Part shown: one piece after another, positions 44,265-53,015 of the stretch
How positions within the stretch are numbered: the stretch's first letter is position 1
How the letters are laid out: every line of letters starts with the position of its first letter
Assembly (NCBI GenBank): GCA_963805305.1
Contig: CAWDTM010000008.1
Coordinates: 186,001-250,000, forward strand
Direction: 5' to 3'
Origin: CAVXEH01 sp963805305
Lineage (GTDB): Bacteria > Chloroflexota > Limnocylindria > QHBO01
Length of the DNA stretch: 64,000 nt
Notes under the pieces: model-generated
What the model was told of the DNA's origin: nothing
Database searches by the model: none
The model's input: the letters and a program-made list of their open reading frames with translations, nothing else
Translations under genes and position numbers: made by a program

Positions 44265-44624
44265 ATGATCAACAAGCCTTCACGCGGCGCCCTGCGCCAC
44301 AAGCGACACAACCGGATCCGGCTCACGCTGGCAGGGACACCCGAGCGGCCTCGCCTCTCGGTATTCCGGAGTGCGAAGTTCATCTATGCCCAGGTGGTGG
44401 ACGACACCAGCGGGCGCACCCTGGCTGCGGCGTCGTCCCGCGAGCCCGAGCTCGCCGTGGGCTCCGCCAAGACGGACGCGGCGCGCGCCGTCGGCAAGGC
44501 GGTCGCGGAGCGCGCAAAGGCGGCGGGTGTGCGCGCGGTCGTCCTCGATCGCGGCGGATACCAGTACCACGGGCGGGTTCGCTCGCTCGCCGAGGGCGCC
44601 CGCGAGGGCGGCCTCGACCTGTAG
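44265..44624 (+). CDS. rplR: Ribosomal protein L18
   Basis: The 119-residue L18 binds 5S rRNA with L5; RHKRHNRIRLTLAGTPERPRL and LDRGGYQYHGRVRSLAEGARE-type segments are typical. It follows rplF by 6 bp. Confidence 0.96.
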   Translation: MINKPSRGALRHKRHNRIRLTLAGTPERPRLSVFRSAKFIYAQVVDDTSGRTLAAASSREPELAVGSAKTDAARAVGKAVAERAKAAGVRAVVLDRGGYQYHGRVRSLAEGAREGGLDL

Positions 44625-44637
44625 GGCGGAGGAACGT

Positions 44638-45225
44638 ATGGCAAGAATTGACCCGTCCAAGCTCAATCTCGACGAAAAGGTCGTCCAGATCAACCGTGTC
44701 GCGAAGGTCGTGAAGGGCGGTCGCCGCTTCAGCTTCAGCGCGGTGGTGGTTGTGGGCGACGGCAACGGCGTCGTGGGTGCCGGGCTCGGCAAGGCCGGCG
44801 AGGTGCCCGAGGCGATCCGCAAAGGCGTCGAGGACGCCAAGAAGCACCTGGTCCGGGTGCCGCTGGTGGGCGCCACGATCCCGCACGAAGTCCAGCGCCA
44901 TTTCGGAGCGTCGCGCGTGATGCTCAAGCCGGCCGCGGCCGGCACCGGCGTGATCGCCGGCGGCTCGGTGCGCTCCGTCGTGGAGATGGCCGGCATTCGC
45001 GACCTGCTCTCGAAGACCATGGGCAGCACGAACCCGGTCAACGTGGTGCGGGCGACGATCGTGGGTCTCACCGCCCTGCGCTCGGCCGACCACATCGCCG
45101 GCAACCGCGGCAAGACCGCGGAGGAGCTGCTGGGCAAGCGAGGCGCCGAGGCGGCTCGCAAGCCGCACGAGGTGATCGAGCGTCCGGCCCCGGTGTTCGG
45201 GCAGGGAGGCGGCCGTGGCCGATAA
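44638..45225 (+). CDS. rpsE: Ribosomal protein S5
   Basis: The 195-residue S5 helps mRNA unwinding and fidelity. The spectinomycin loop VVKGGRRFSF keeps the sensitive-type VKGGR. GGCGGAGGA precedes the ATG at 44638. The tail overlaps the rpmD start. Confidence 0.97.
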   Translation: MARIDPSKLNLDEKVVQINRVAKVVKGGRRFSFSAVVVVGDGNGVVGAGLGKAGEVPEAIRKGVEDAKKHLVRVPLVGATIPHEVQRHFGASRVMLKPAAAGTGVIAGGSVRSVVEMAGIRDLLSKTMGSTNPVNVVRATIVGLTALRSADHIAGNRGKTAEELLGKRGAEAARKPHEVIERPAPVFGQGGGRGR

Positions 45226-45442
45226 GCGAAGCGACGAGGCCATGCTCCGGGTCACCTGGGTTCGTTCCACCATCGGCCACAAGGCCGGCGCGCGGGGCAC
45301 CATCCGGGCACTCGGCCTGCATCGGCTCAACCAGACGGTTCAGATTCCGGACAACCCCGTCAACCGCGGGATGATCCGGCGGGTCGCGTTCCTCCTCGAG
45401 GTGGAGGAGCCGGCCACAGAAGGGAACGCGGGGAAGTCATGA
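45215..45442 (+). CDS. rpmD: Ribosomal protein L30
   Basis: The 75-residue L30 core (LRVTWVRSTIGHKAGARGTIRALGL) is flanked by short extra ends, a little longer than the E. coli protein of about 59. Start is GTG at 45215 inside rpsE, with GGGAGGC upstream. Confidence 0.94.
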   Translation: MADKRSDEAMLRVTWVRSTIGHKAGARGTIRALGLHRLNQTVQIPDNPVNRGMIRRVAFLLEVEEPATEGNAGKS

Positions 45443-46026
45443 AGCTCCACGACCTCCACCCGGCGCCCGGATCCCACCAGCCGCCGAGGCGCGTGGGCCG
45501 CGGACACGGCTCGGGCCGCGGGAAGACCGCCGGGCGCGGCACCAAGGGACAGAAGTCCCGGGCCGGCGGCGGGATCCCCGCCTGGTTCGAGGGCGGCCAG
45601 ACCCCGCTCCACGTCCGCACCCCGAAGCTGCACGGGTTCAAGAATCGATTCCGGGTCGAGTACGCCCCGGTCAACCTCGCGAAGATCGCCGAGGCAGAGA
45701 AGGGCACGCTCATCACCCCGGATGTCCTGGTCCACGACGGGCTGCTGCGCGACACGAAGCTGCCGGTCAAGATCCTGGGCAACGGCAACGCCCCGACGGG
45801 CGTGACGGTGCATGCCCACGCCTTCAGCCGTGCCGCCCTCGACAAGCTGTCGGCGGCCGGGAGCACCGCCCAGCGCATCAGCTGGCCGGAGGGGGACCCG
45901 GTCGAGGATGTCGCGGAAACCCCGGAGCCTTCCGAAGCCGATGGCGCCGCCAGCGCGACGGCCACTGCCGTCGCCGAGTCTGACGACGAGCGCGCCCCCG
46001 ATACCGAGAGCGAAAGCGAGTCCTAG
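45439..46026 (+). CDS. rplO: Ribosomal protein L15 with acidic tail
   Basis: The L15 core (KLHDLHPAPGSHQPPRRVGRGHGSG, then GRGTKGQKSRAGG) is normal. Residues after about 155 form an acidic, Ala/Glu/Ser/Asp-rich tail ending in a run of ES repeats, bringing the protein to 195 residues instead of about 145. The tail is unlikely to contact RNA. ATG overlaps the rpmD stop. Confidence 0.95.
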   Translation: MKLHDLHPAPGSHQPPRRVGRGHGSGRGKTAGRGTKGQKSRAGGGIPAWFEGGQTPLHVRTPKLHGFKNRFRVEYAPVNLAKIAEAEKGTLITPDVLVHDGLLRDTKLPVKILGNGNAPTGVTVHAHAFSRAALDKLSAAGSTAQRISWPEGDPVEDVAETPEPSEADGAASATATAVAESDDERAPDTESESES

Positions 46027-47310
46027 GTGATCGAGTCCGCCGTCACCGCCTTCCGCGCGCCGGACATCCGGCGCAAGATCCTGTTCACGCTGGGGATCCT
46101 CCTGATCTTCCGGGTGCTGACCAACGTCCCGGTTCCCAACGTGGATTCGACCAAGCTGGCAGACCTGTTCAACACGAACCAGCTGCTCGGCCTGCTCGAC
46201 CTGTTCAGCGGAGGCGGCCTGGCGACGGCGTCGATCGTCGGCATGGGGGTGAACCCCTACATCAACGCCAGCATCATCATGCAGCTCATGCAGGGGGTGA
46301 TCCCCAGCCTGGGCGACCTTGCGCGCGAGGGTGAGTACGGGCGCAACCGGATCAACCAGTACACCCGGCTCCTGACCGTGCCGCTGGCGTTCGCCCAGGG
46401 CTACGGCTTCACCGTCCTCCTCCAGCAGGCGCAGGTGCTTCCGGCGGAGTCCTTCTTCAGCTTCCAGACCCTCTCGCTGCTCCTGAGCTTCACGGCCGGC
46501 ACCATCCTGCTGATGTGGCTTGGCGAGCTGATCAGCGAGCGGGGCATCGGCAACGGCATCAGCTTCATCATCTTCGCCGGCATCGTGGGTCGCATCCCGC
46601 ACCAGGCGGGGCCGGTCATCTCCGGACCCGACGGCTGGGCGCGGATCATCCCCTTCATCATCATCGCCATCCTGGTCATCGCCGGGGTCGTGTGGGTGAA
46701 CGAGGGCCAGCGGCGGATTCCGGTCCAGTACGCGAGCCGCGTGCGTGGTCGGCGCATGTACCAGGGCCAGACGCAGTACCTCCCGCTGAAGGTGACCATG
46801 GCCGGCGTCATCCCGATCATCTTCGCCATCAGCATCCTGCTGTTCCCGGCGCAGATCGCCCAGTACTTCACGACCAGCAGCATCGCCTGGGTGCACGACG
46901 TCGCCAACTGGGTCGCGACGAACCTGAACGGAAGCAACCTGTGGCTGTACGGCAGCCTGCTCTTCCTGCTGGTGGTCTTCTTCACATACTTCTACACGGC
47001 ATTCCAGTTCCGGCCTGATCAGACGGCGGACTTCCTGAGAAAGAACGGCGGGTTCATCCCCGGCATCCGGCCCGGTAAGCCCACGGAGGACTTCCTCCTG
47101 CGGGTCACGAACCGCATCACCCTGGGTGGCGCCGTCTTCCTGGGAGCCCTCGCCGTGCTGCCGTACCTGGTGAGCGCCGCGATCCCGGGCACCCAGTCGC
47201 TGCGCCTGGGTGGCACCAGCATCCTCATCGTCGTGAGCGTGGTGGTCGAGACCATGAAGCAGCTCGAGGCGCAGATGATGATGCGCCGCTACGAGGGCTT
47301 CATCCGGTGA
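46027..47310 (+). CDS. secY: Protein translocase subunit SecY
   Basis: The 427-residue channel protein has ten membrane helices. GLLDLFSGGGLATASIVGMGVNPYINASIIMQLM covers the plug and helix 2 region. It forms the SecYEG pore that exports and inserts proteins. GTG start at 46027 directly follows the rplO stop; its end overlaps adk (GTGA). Confidence 0.97.
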   Translation: MIESAVTAFRAPDIRRKILFTLGILLIFRVLTNVPVPNVDSTKLADLFNTNQLLGLLDLFSGGGLATASIVGMGVNPYINASIIMQLMQGVIPSLGDLAREGEYGRNRINQYTRLLTVPLAFAQGYGFTVLLQQAQVLPAESFFSFQTLSLLLSFTAGTILLMWLGELISERGIGNGISFIIFAGIVGRIPHQAGPVISGPDGWARIIPFIIIAILVIAGVVWVNEGQRRIPVQYASRVRGRRMYQGQTQYLPLKVTMAGVIPIIFAISILLFPAQIAQYFTTSSIAWVHDVANWVATNLNGSNLWLYGSLLFLLVVFFTYFYTAFQFRPDQTADFLRKNGGFIPGIRPGKPTEDFLLRVTNRITLGGAVFLGALAVLPYLVSAAIPGTQSLRLGGTSILIVVSVVVETMKQLEAQMMMRRYEGFIR

Positions 47311-48038
47311 CGGCCGCGGGCATCGGCTCGGGGAGCACGGCGCCCGCGCGGCGGATCATCCTGCTGGTCGGCGCGGTCGGCGCCGGAAAGGGCACCCAGG
47401 CATCCATCCTTGCGTCACGGCTCGGACTCCTGCACCTCGCGAGCGGGGACCTCTTCCGGCGCGCCGCCCGCGAGGGAACGGCGCTCGGCATGCGGGCACG
47501 CGAGTACATGGATCGCGGCGAGCTCGTGCCCGATGACCTGACCATCGCCATGGTGATGCAGGCGCTCGGACGGCCGGAAGCCGCCCGCGGCGCGATCCTG
47601 GACGGCTTCCCGCGAACCGTTGCCCAGGCCCGCGCCCTGGACGCGACCCTGGCCGCCCAGGGCGAGCGGATCACCCGGGTGATCTCCATCGAGGTTCCAC
47701 CCGAGGAGCTCGTGGAGCGGGTCTCCGGCCGCTGGGTGTGCCCAACGGACGGCACGTCGTACCACGTCATCACCGATCCGCCCCGGGTCGCAGGGGTCTG
47801 CGACAAGGACGGGACGCCGCTGGTCCAGCGCGACGACGACCAGCCGGAGGTGGTTCGCGCGCGGCTCGCGACGCAGGTGCCGCCCATGCTCGAGGTCCTG
47901 GCTCATTACCGGGGGGTCGGCGTGGTTGAGCGCATCGACGGTCGTGGCGCCATCGACGAGATCGCCCAGCGCATCCTCCACGTCCTCGGCGTGACCACCG
48001 GAGACGCCACCAACGTCCGTCCACGCGGGGCGTCCTGA
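47307..48038 (+). CDS. adk: Adenylate kinase
   Basis: The 243-residue kinase balances AMP, ADP and ATP. The P-loop reads GAVGAGKGT (22-30) where GxPGAGKGT is usual. DGFPRT and the LID are clear. The LID zinc positions are C145, D148, C165 and D168, where zinc-type enzymes usually have three or four Cys. The GTG at 47307 overlaps secY, the standard secY-adk-map order. Confidence 0.95.
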   Translation: MTAAGIGSGSTAPARRIILLVGAVGAGKGTQASILASRLGLLHLASGDLFRRAAREGTALGMRAREYMDRGELVPDDLTIAMVMQALGRPEAARGAILDGFPRTVAQARALDATLAAQGERITRVISIEVPPEELVERVSGRWVCPTDGTSYHVITDPPRVAGVCDKDGTPLVQRDDDQPEVVRARLATQVPPMLEVLAHYRGVGVVERIDGRGAIDEIAQRILHVLGVTTGDATNVRPRGAS

Positions 48039-48042
48039 CACC

Positions 48043-48819
48043 ATGGGCATCCCGTCGCGACCGCGGATGGTCACCATCAAGCGCCCCGAGGAGATCGAGA
48101 CGATGCGGCACGCCGGCCGCATCCTGGCGGAGATCCTCGACGTGCTCCGCGCGGAGCTGCGTCCGGGCATCACGACCCTCGACCTGGACCGCATCGCGGC
48201 GGAGATGATCCGCGACGCCGATGCGGTCCCCTCGTTCCTGGGCTACCACGGCACGTACCCGGCCAGCATCTGCACCAGCATCAACGATGAGGTCGTTCAC
48301 GGCATTCCCTCGCCGAGACGGCGCATCGTGGAGGCGGACGTCATCGGGGTCGACATCGGCTGCATCTGGCAGGGGTGGCACGCCGACTGCGCCCGGACCT
48401 GGTCCGTGGGCACCCCGTCGCCCAGGGTTCAGTCGCTCATGGACGCCACGGAGCGGGGGATGGAGGCCGGTATCGCGGCGGCGCTCCCGGGCAACCGGCT
48501 GGGCGACGTGGGGGCAGCCATCGAGACGGTCGCCCACGAGCACGGCTACGGCGTTGTCCGGCCGTTCGTGGGCCACGGCATCGGCACGGAGATGCACGAG
48601 GAGCCGTCCGTTCCCAACTACGGCACGCCTGGCCGCGGGATGCTGATCCAGCCGGGAATGTGCTTCGCCATCGAGCCGATGTTCACGCTGGGGTCCGCAG
48701 AAGTTGCCGTGCTCGACGACGATTGGACCGTCGTCACCGTCGATGGCAGCCTGGCCGCCCATTTCGAGAACACCATCGCCGTGACCGATCACGGGCCCGA
48801 CGTGCTCACCGTCCGATGA
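48043..48819 (+). CDS. map: Type I methionine aminopeptidase
   Basis: The 258-residue enzyme removes the initiator Met from new proteins. All five metal ligands are present (D104, D115, H178, E211, E242), and H86 in VVHGIP is a substrate-site His. It starts 4 bp after adk; ATG 48043 or the in-frame ATG at 48067 could serve. Confidence 0.96.
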   Translation: MGIPSRPRMVTIKRPEEIETMRHAGRILAEILDVLRAELRPGITTLDLDRIAAEMIRDADAVPSFLGYHGTYPASICTSINDEVVHGIPSPRRRIVEADVIGVDIGCIWQGWHADCARTWSVGTPSPRVQSLMDATERGMEAGIAAALPGNRLGDVGAAIETVAHEHGYGVVRPFVGHGIGTEMHEEPSVPNYGTPGRGMLIQPGMCFAIEPMFTLGSAEVAVLDDDWTVVTVDGSLAAHFENTIAVTDHGPDVLTVR

Positions 48820-48842
48820 GCGCTCATGGTTGGGCCACCCCG

Positions 48843-48872
48843 TTGTGCCTCGCCTGCCCGGTGGTGTATACT
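48843..48872 (+). promoter_or_regulatory. Promoter of infA and the alpha operon
   Basis: TTGTGC (48843-48848), an 18-bp spacer and TATACT (48867-48872) form a good internal promoter in the only sizeable gap (48820-48959) of this part of the cluster. It has the same spacer and -10 box as the rpsL promoter. Confidence 0.8.
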
Positions 48873-48876
48873 CCCT

Positions 48877-48904
48877 TTTCCGTGGGTCGCCCTGTGCGGC
48901 GGCC
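48877..48904 (+). promoter_or_regulatory. infA leader element and hairpin
   Basis: TTTCCGTGGGTCGCC begins 5 bp after the -10 box and resembles GTTCGGTG...CGCC at rpsL. GGTCGCC (48885-48891) pairs with GGCGGCC (48898-48904) over 7 bp including one G-T pair, around a 6-nt loop. A regulatory role is inference. Confidence 0.5.
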
Positions 48905-48959
48905 TTTCGCTGTGTCCCACCAGACGAGCAACAAGCAGCAGATCGAGGGTGCGTAGCGC

Positions 48960-49178
48960 TTGGCGAAGAAGGATGCGATCGAGGTCGAGGGTGAGGTGGT
49001 CACCCCGCTCCCGAACGCGATGTTCAAGGTGCGGCTGGAGAACGGGCACGAGGTGCTCGCGCATATCTCCGGCAAGCTCCGACAGAACTTCATCCGCATC
49101 CTGCCCGGCGATACGGTCCGAGTCGAGCTGAGTCCCTATGACCTCACCCGGGGTCGCATCACGTACAGGATGAGATGA
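48960..49178 (+). CDS. infA: Translation initiation factor IF-1
   Basis: The 72-residue OB-fold factor blocks the A site during initiation. AKKDAIEVEGEVVTPLPNAMFKVRL is standard. The start is TTG at 48960 with GAGGGTG upstream; no ATG or GTG matches the conserved N-terminus. Its end overlaps rpmJ by 4 bases (ATGA). Confidence 0.95.
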   Translation: MAKKDAIEVEGEVVTPLPNAMFKVRLENGHEVLAHISGKLRQNFIRILPGDTVRVELSPYDLTRGRITYRMR

Positions 49179-49288
49179 AGGTTTCTGCGTCCGTGAAGCC
49201 CCGCTGCGAGCGCTGCAAGGTGATCAAGCGCTCTGGCGTGGTGATGGTCATCTGCGTCATTCCCAAGCACAAGCAGCGCCAGGGATAG
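49175..49288 (+). CDS. rpmJ: Ribosomal protein L36, zinc type
   Basis: This tiny gene encodes 37 residues, MKVSASVKPRCERCKVIKRS and onward, with zinc ligands C11, C14, C27 and H32. It is the zinc-containing form of L36, in its usual place between infA and rpsM. The ATG overlaps the infA stop. Confidence 0.95.
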   Translation: MKVSASVKPRCERCKVIKRSGVVMVICVIPKHKQRQG

Positions 49289-49298
49289 GGGGAGCCGC

Positions 49299-49670
49299 AT
49301 GGCACGAATCTCCGGCGTCGACATCCCGCGCGAGAAGCGCGTGGTGATCTCGCTCACGTACATCCACGGCATCGGCCCGACCTCGGCCAAGCAGATCATC
49401 GAGAGCGCTGGCGTGTCGCCGGACACGCGTACGCGCGACCTGACCGAGGACGAGGTCAACCGCCTCCGCGAGGTCATCGACCGGCGGTACAAGGTCGAGG
49501 GCGACCTCCGCCGCGAGGTGAGCATGAACATCAAGCGGCTGATGGAGATCGGGTCGTACCGCGGCCTCCGCCATCGGCGCAACTTGCCGGTGCGTGGGCA
49601 GCGCACGAAGACAAACGCCCGCCAGCGGCGCGGCGCCCGCCGGACGGTCGGCATCCGTCGCAAGAAGTGA
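49299..49670 (+). CDS. rpsM: Ribosomal protein S13
   Basis: The 123-residue S13 forms head bridges and contacts the P-site tRNA. ARISGVDIPREKRVVISLTYIHGIG and RGLRHRRNLPVRGQRTKTNAR are diagnostic. GGGGGAG precedes the ATG. Confidence 0.97.
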   Translation: MARISGVDIPREKRVVISLTYIHGIGPTSAKQIIESAGVSPDTRTRDLTEDEVNRLREVIDRRYKVEGDLRREVSMNIKRLMEIGSYRGLRHRRNLPVRGQRTKTNARQRRGARRTVGIRRKK

Positions 49671-49718
49671 TCCGCAATCTCACACACGGCCACATCGGCC
49701 TGACACCACAGGAGTTCC

Positions 49719-50114
49719 ATGGCTGAGCGAAAGCGCGCGACGCGTGCCAAGAAGCGCGAACGGAAGAACGTTCCCGTCGGGCATGCCCACATCCAGTCGA
49801 CGTTCAACAACACGATCGTGACGATCACCGACACGAGCGGGAACGTGATCAGCTGGGGCAGTGCCGGACTGGTCGGCTTCAAGGGCTCGCGCAAGAGCAC
49901 CCCGTTTGCCGCCTCCCAGACGGCCGAGGGTGCCGCGAAGCGCGCCATGGAGCACGGCATGCGCCAGATCGAGGTCTTCGTGAAGGGTCCCGGTGCGGGC
50001 CGCGAGCAGGCGATCCGCTCGCTGCAGTCCGCCGGCCTGGACGTGACCGCGATCACCGACGTCACGCCCATCCCCCACAACGGCTGCCGCCCGCCCAAGC
50101 GGCGCCGGGTCTGA
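49719..50114 (+). CDS. rpsK: Ribosomal protein S11
   Basis: The 131-residue S11 of the 30S platform has HIQSTFNNTIVTITD and VKGPGAGREQAIRSLQSAGL, and ends with the HNGCRPPKRRRV tail. AGGAG lies 5 nt before the ATG in a 48-bp gap. Confidence 0.97.
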   Translation: MAERKRATRAKKRERKNVPVGHAHIQSTFNNTIVTITDTSGNVISWGSAGLVGFKGSRKSTPFAASQTAEGAAKRAMEHGMRQIEVFVKGPGAGREQAIRSLQSAGLDVTAITDVTPIPHNGCRPPKRRRV

Positions 50115-50130
50115 GAGGAGCGAGACCAAG

Positions 50131-50757
50131 ATGGCACGCTACACCGACCCGGTCTGCCGCATCTGCCGCCGCGAAGGGCTCAAGCTTTTCCTGAAGGGCA
50201 GCCGCTGCTACACGAAGAAATGCTCGTTTGAGCGACGCTCGACCCCGCCCGGCATGTATGCCACCCGCCGCCGCAAGGTCAGCGAGTACGGCATCCAGCT
50301 GCGCGAGAAGCAGAAAGTGCGCAAGAGCTACTCCGTCCTGGAGCGCCAGTTCCGGAACTACTTCGAGAAGGCCTCGAAGCGAAAGGGAATGACGGGCGAG
50401 AACCTCCTGCGCATGCTCGAGATGCGCCTCGACAACGTCGTCTTCCGAATGGGGTTCGCCACCAGCCGCGCCCAGGCGCGTCAGCTGGTCACCCACGGCC
50501 ATTTCGCGGTCAACGGGCGCGCCACCGACATCCCGAGCTTCGGGACCAAGGTGGGCGACCGGATCGAGGTCCGCGAGACTCGGCGGGGCCGAGAGCACTT
50601 CAAGACCACCGAAGAGACCATCAAGTCGGCGCAGATCCCCGAATGGGTGAGCGTGGACGCGACGAAGCTTGCCGGGACCGTGCTGGCGGAGCCGGCCCGC
50701 GAGCAGATGCCGCTCGAGTTCAACGAGCAGCTCGTCGTCGAGTACTACTCGCGATAG
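50131..50757 (+). CDS. rpsD: Ribosomal protein S4, zinc type
   Basis: The 208-residue S4 begins 16S assembly and guards fidelity. C9, C12, C26 and C31 form the zinc knuckle of the C+ type. The S4 RNA-binding domain covers about 97-160 (RLDNVVFRMGFATSRAQARQLV). Confidence 0.97.
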   Translation: MARYTDPVCRICRREGLKLFLKGSRCYTKKCSFERRSTPPGMYATRRRKVSEYGIQLREKQKVRKSYSVLERQFRNYFEKASKRKGMTGENLLRMLEMRLDNVVFRMGFATSRAQARQLVTHGHFAVNGRATDIPSFGTKVGDRIEVRETRRGREHFKTTEETIKSAQIPEWVSVDATKLAGTVLAEPAREQMPLEFNEQLVVEYYSR

Positions 50758-50775
50758 GAGCACGGACCAGACCGC

Positions 50776-51780
50776 ATGATCGAGCTTGAGACGCCTCGCA
50801 TCGACGAGGTCGAAACGACCGGCAACCTTTCCCGCTTCGAGGTGAACCCCCTGCGCGCCGGGTATGGGGTGACCCTTGGCAACGCCCTGCGCCGGGTGCT
50901 GCTCAACTCGCTCGAGGGCGCGGCGGTGACCTCGGTGCAGATCGCCGGGGTCTACCACGAGTTCAGCACCATCGAGAACGTCAAGGAAGACGTCACTCAG
51001 ATCGTGCTGAACACGAAGAAGCTCCGCCTGCGCTCATTCGCCCACCACCCGGTCACCCTGAAGCTCATCAAGCGCGGCGCCGGACCGGTCACCGCCGCGG
51101 ACATCACCGAGTCCGCGGACGTCGAGATCATCAACCCGGAGATGATCCTGCTCACCCTCGACAGCGACGCGGGCTCCGTCGAAATGGACCTGACGGTCGA
51201 GACCGGCGTCGGCTACCGACCCGCGGAGCACACCGAGGACATGCCCATCGGCGTGATCCCGGTGGACGCCATCTTCTCGCCGGTGCGACGCGTGAACTTC
51301 GCCGTGGAGAACACCCGCGTCGGCCAGATGACGAACTACGACAAGCTGGCCCTCGAGATCGAGACCGATGGGACCGCGACCCCGCAGGCGGCGCTCTCCG
51401 AGGCGGCAGAGATCCTCGTGCGCGAGTTCAGCCGCTTCGCGGACATCGGCCGCCGCCCCGCCGACGGAGAGGAGGAGCTGACCACCCCGGTGGCCGCCAA
51501 CCTGCTCGATACGCCCATCGAGGACCTGGACCTGCCGATGCGGGCCTACAACAGCCTCAAGCGCAACAACATCACCAAGGTCGGCCAGGTGCTGGCCCTC
51601 TCCGACGACGAGTTCCTCCGCATGCGGAACTTCGGCAAGAAGAGCCTGGACGAGCTCAAGGAGCGCCTCGCGCTCCGCGGCTTCATCGTCCCGGAGGCCG
51701 GGTCAGTCGACGAGTCCGATCTTCCCGGCTCCGTGGAGCTCGACGAGGCGGTAGCCGCCGAGCTGGACCGGGAGGCCTAG
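50776..51780 (+). CDS. rpoA: RNA polymerase alpha subunit
   Basis: The 334-residue alpha has the dimerising N-terminal domain (about 1-235, GYGVTLGNALRRVLLNSL) and the DNA- and activator-binding C-terminal domain (about 255-320, PIEDLDLPMRAYNSLKRNNI). It is the assembly platform for the polymerase. Standard alpha-operon place. Confidence 0.98.
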   Translation: MIELETPRIDEVETTGNLSRFEVNPLRAGYGVTLGNALRRVLLNSLEGAAVTSVQIAGVYHEFSTIENVKEDVTQIVLNTKKLRLRSFAHHPVTLKLIKRGAGPVTAADITESADVEIINPEMILLTLDSDAGSVEMDLTVETGVGYRPAEHTEDMPIGVIPVDAIFSPVRRVNFAVENTRVGQMTNYDKLALEIETDGTATPQAALSEAAEILVREFSRFADIGRRPADGEEELTTPVAANLLDTPIEDLDLPMRAYNSLKRNNITKVGQVLALSDDEFLRMRNFGKKSLDELKERLALRGFIVPEAGSVDESDLPGSVELDEAVAAELDREA

Positions 51781-52134
51781 ATGCCGCACCAGATCGCCGG
51801 TCGACGGCTCGGCCGCTCCGGCGCTCACCGGATGCACATGCTCGCCAACCTGGCGGTCGCGGTCCTGCGCTACGAGAAGGTCAAGACCACCGAGGCCAAG
51901 GCCAAGGAGGTCCGCGGCGTCGTGGACGGCTTCATCACGACAGCCAAGCGCGGCGACCTCGCCGCGCGCCGTGCCCTGGCTGCGGACCTGCCGCATGAGC
52001 CGCTCATCGTCGAAAAGCTCATGGGCGAGCTTGCGGACAAGTATGCGGATCGGTCCAGCGGCTTCACCAGAATCGTCAAGATCGGCCCGCGGCTGGGAGA
52101 CGCCGCACCGATCGTGCTGATCGAGCTCGTCTAG
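51781..52134 (+). CDS. rplQ: Ribosomal protein L17
   Basis: The 117-residue L17 lies at the tunnel exit. RRLGRSGAHRMHMLANLAVAVL is diagnostic. It starts directly after the rpoA stop. Confidence 0.96.
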   Translation: MPHQIAGRRLGRSGAHRMHMLANLAVAVLRYEKVKTTEAKAKEVRGVVDGFITTAKRGDLAARRALAADLPHEPLIVEKLMGELADKYADRSSGFTRIVKIGPRLGDAAPIVLIELV

Positions 52135-52157
52135 GCGGGACGGTCGGGACGCCCACA

Positions 52158-53015
52158 ATGCCCGCCACGCGGCGCAGATGCGCTCGGGCGGTGCTCGAAT
52201 ACGACGGAACTGCCTTCGCCGGCTCCCAGGTCCAGCCGAACGCTCGGACGGTACAGGGGGTGCTGGAGGAGGCCCTTAACAGACTGACCGGCGAGCGGGT
52301 GCGAATCCGTCTCGCCGGGCGCACCGATGCCGGGGTGCACGCCACCGGCCAGGTCGCCGCCTTCTGTATCGCTCGCCGCGGACGCGGCGAGGGATTCAGC
52401 TGGCGGGAGTTGCAGCGACGGTTGAACGCCCTGCTGCCCGACGACCTGGCGGTTCGCGCGCTCCGGGCCGCACCGCCGGGGTTCGATCCCAGGCGGGACG
52501 CTGTGGCACGGGTCTACCGCTACCGGATCAGGATGGGCGGGCGACACCGGCCGCTGGAACGGCATCGGACGCTCGAGATCGGAGACCGACCGGACGTCGC
52601 GGCGATGCGCGCGGCGGCAGCCGTGCTCCCCGGACGGCGCGACTTCGCGGCGCTGGGGAGCGACGACCACGGTCGGACGGTCCGTCATCTGTCGGAGGTG
52701 GCCGTGCTCCGCCGCGGGGATCTGCTCGAGATCCGCGTGACGGGGGACGCGTTTCTCCGACGGATGGTGCGGAGCATCGTGGCGATCCTCCTGGAGGCGG
52801 GTCGCGGCGGCCTCACACCGCGGGACGTGGCCGGGCTCCTCGACGCGCGGTCACGGGCCCTGCACGGCAGGGCGGCGCCGGCGAGAGGGCTCACGCTCGA
52901 GCGGGTCATCTATTCGAAGAAGGATCGCACTCGCAGGGGCGCGGGGGCGGCAGAAGAGGAGGAGCCCCGGACCGGGCGAACGACGCGCGGCACGGGCTCA
53001 AGGGACGAAACGTGA
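52158..53015 (+). CDS. truA: tRNA pseudouridine(38-40) synthase
   Basis: The 285-residue enzyme converts U38-U40 in tRNA anticodon arms. The catalytic Asp is D57 in GRTDAGVHA; YRYRI and RRMVRSIV are further conserved parts. The last 35 residues are a charged Arg/Glu/Gly tail without family counterpart. Its stop overlaps the rplM GTG. Confidence 0.95.
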   Translation: MPATRRRCARAVLEYDGTAFAGSQVQPNARTVQGVLEEALNRLTGERVRIRLAGRTDAGVHATGQVAAFCIARRGRGEGFSWRELQRRLNALLPDDLAVRALRAAPPGFDPRRDAVARVYRYRIRMGGRHRPLERHRTLEIGDRPDVAAMRAAAAVLPGRRDFAALGSDDHGRTVRHLSEVAVLRRGDLLEIRVTGDAFLRRMVRSIVAILLEAGRGGLTPRDVAGLLDARSRALHGRAAPARGLTLERVIYSKKDRTRRGAGAAEEEEPRTGRTTRGTGSRDET

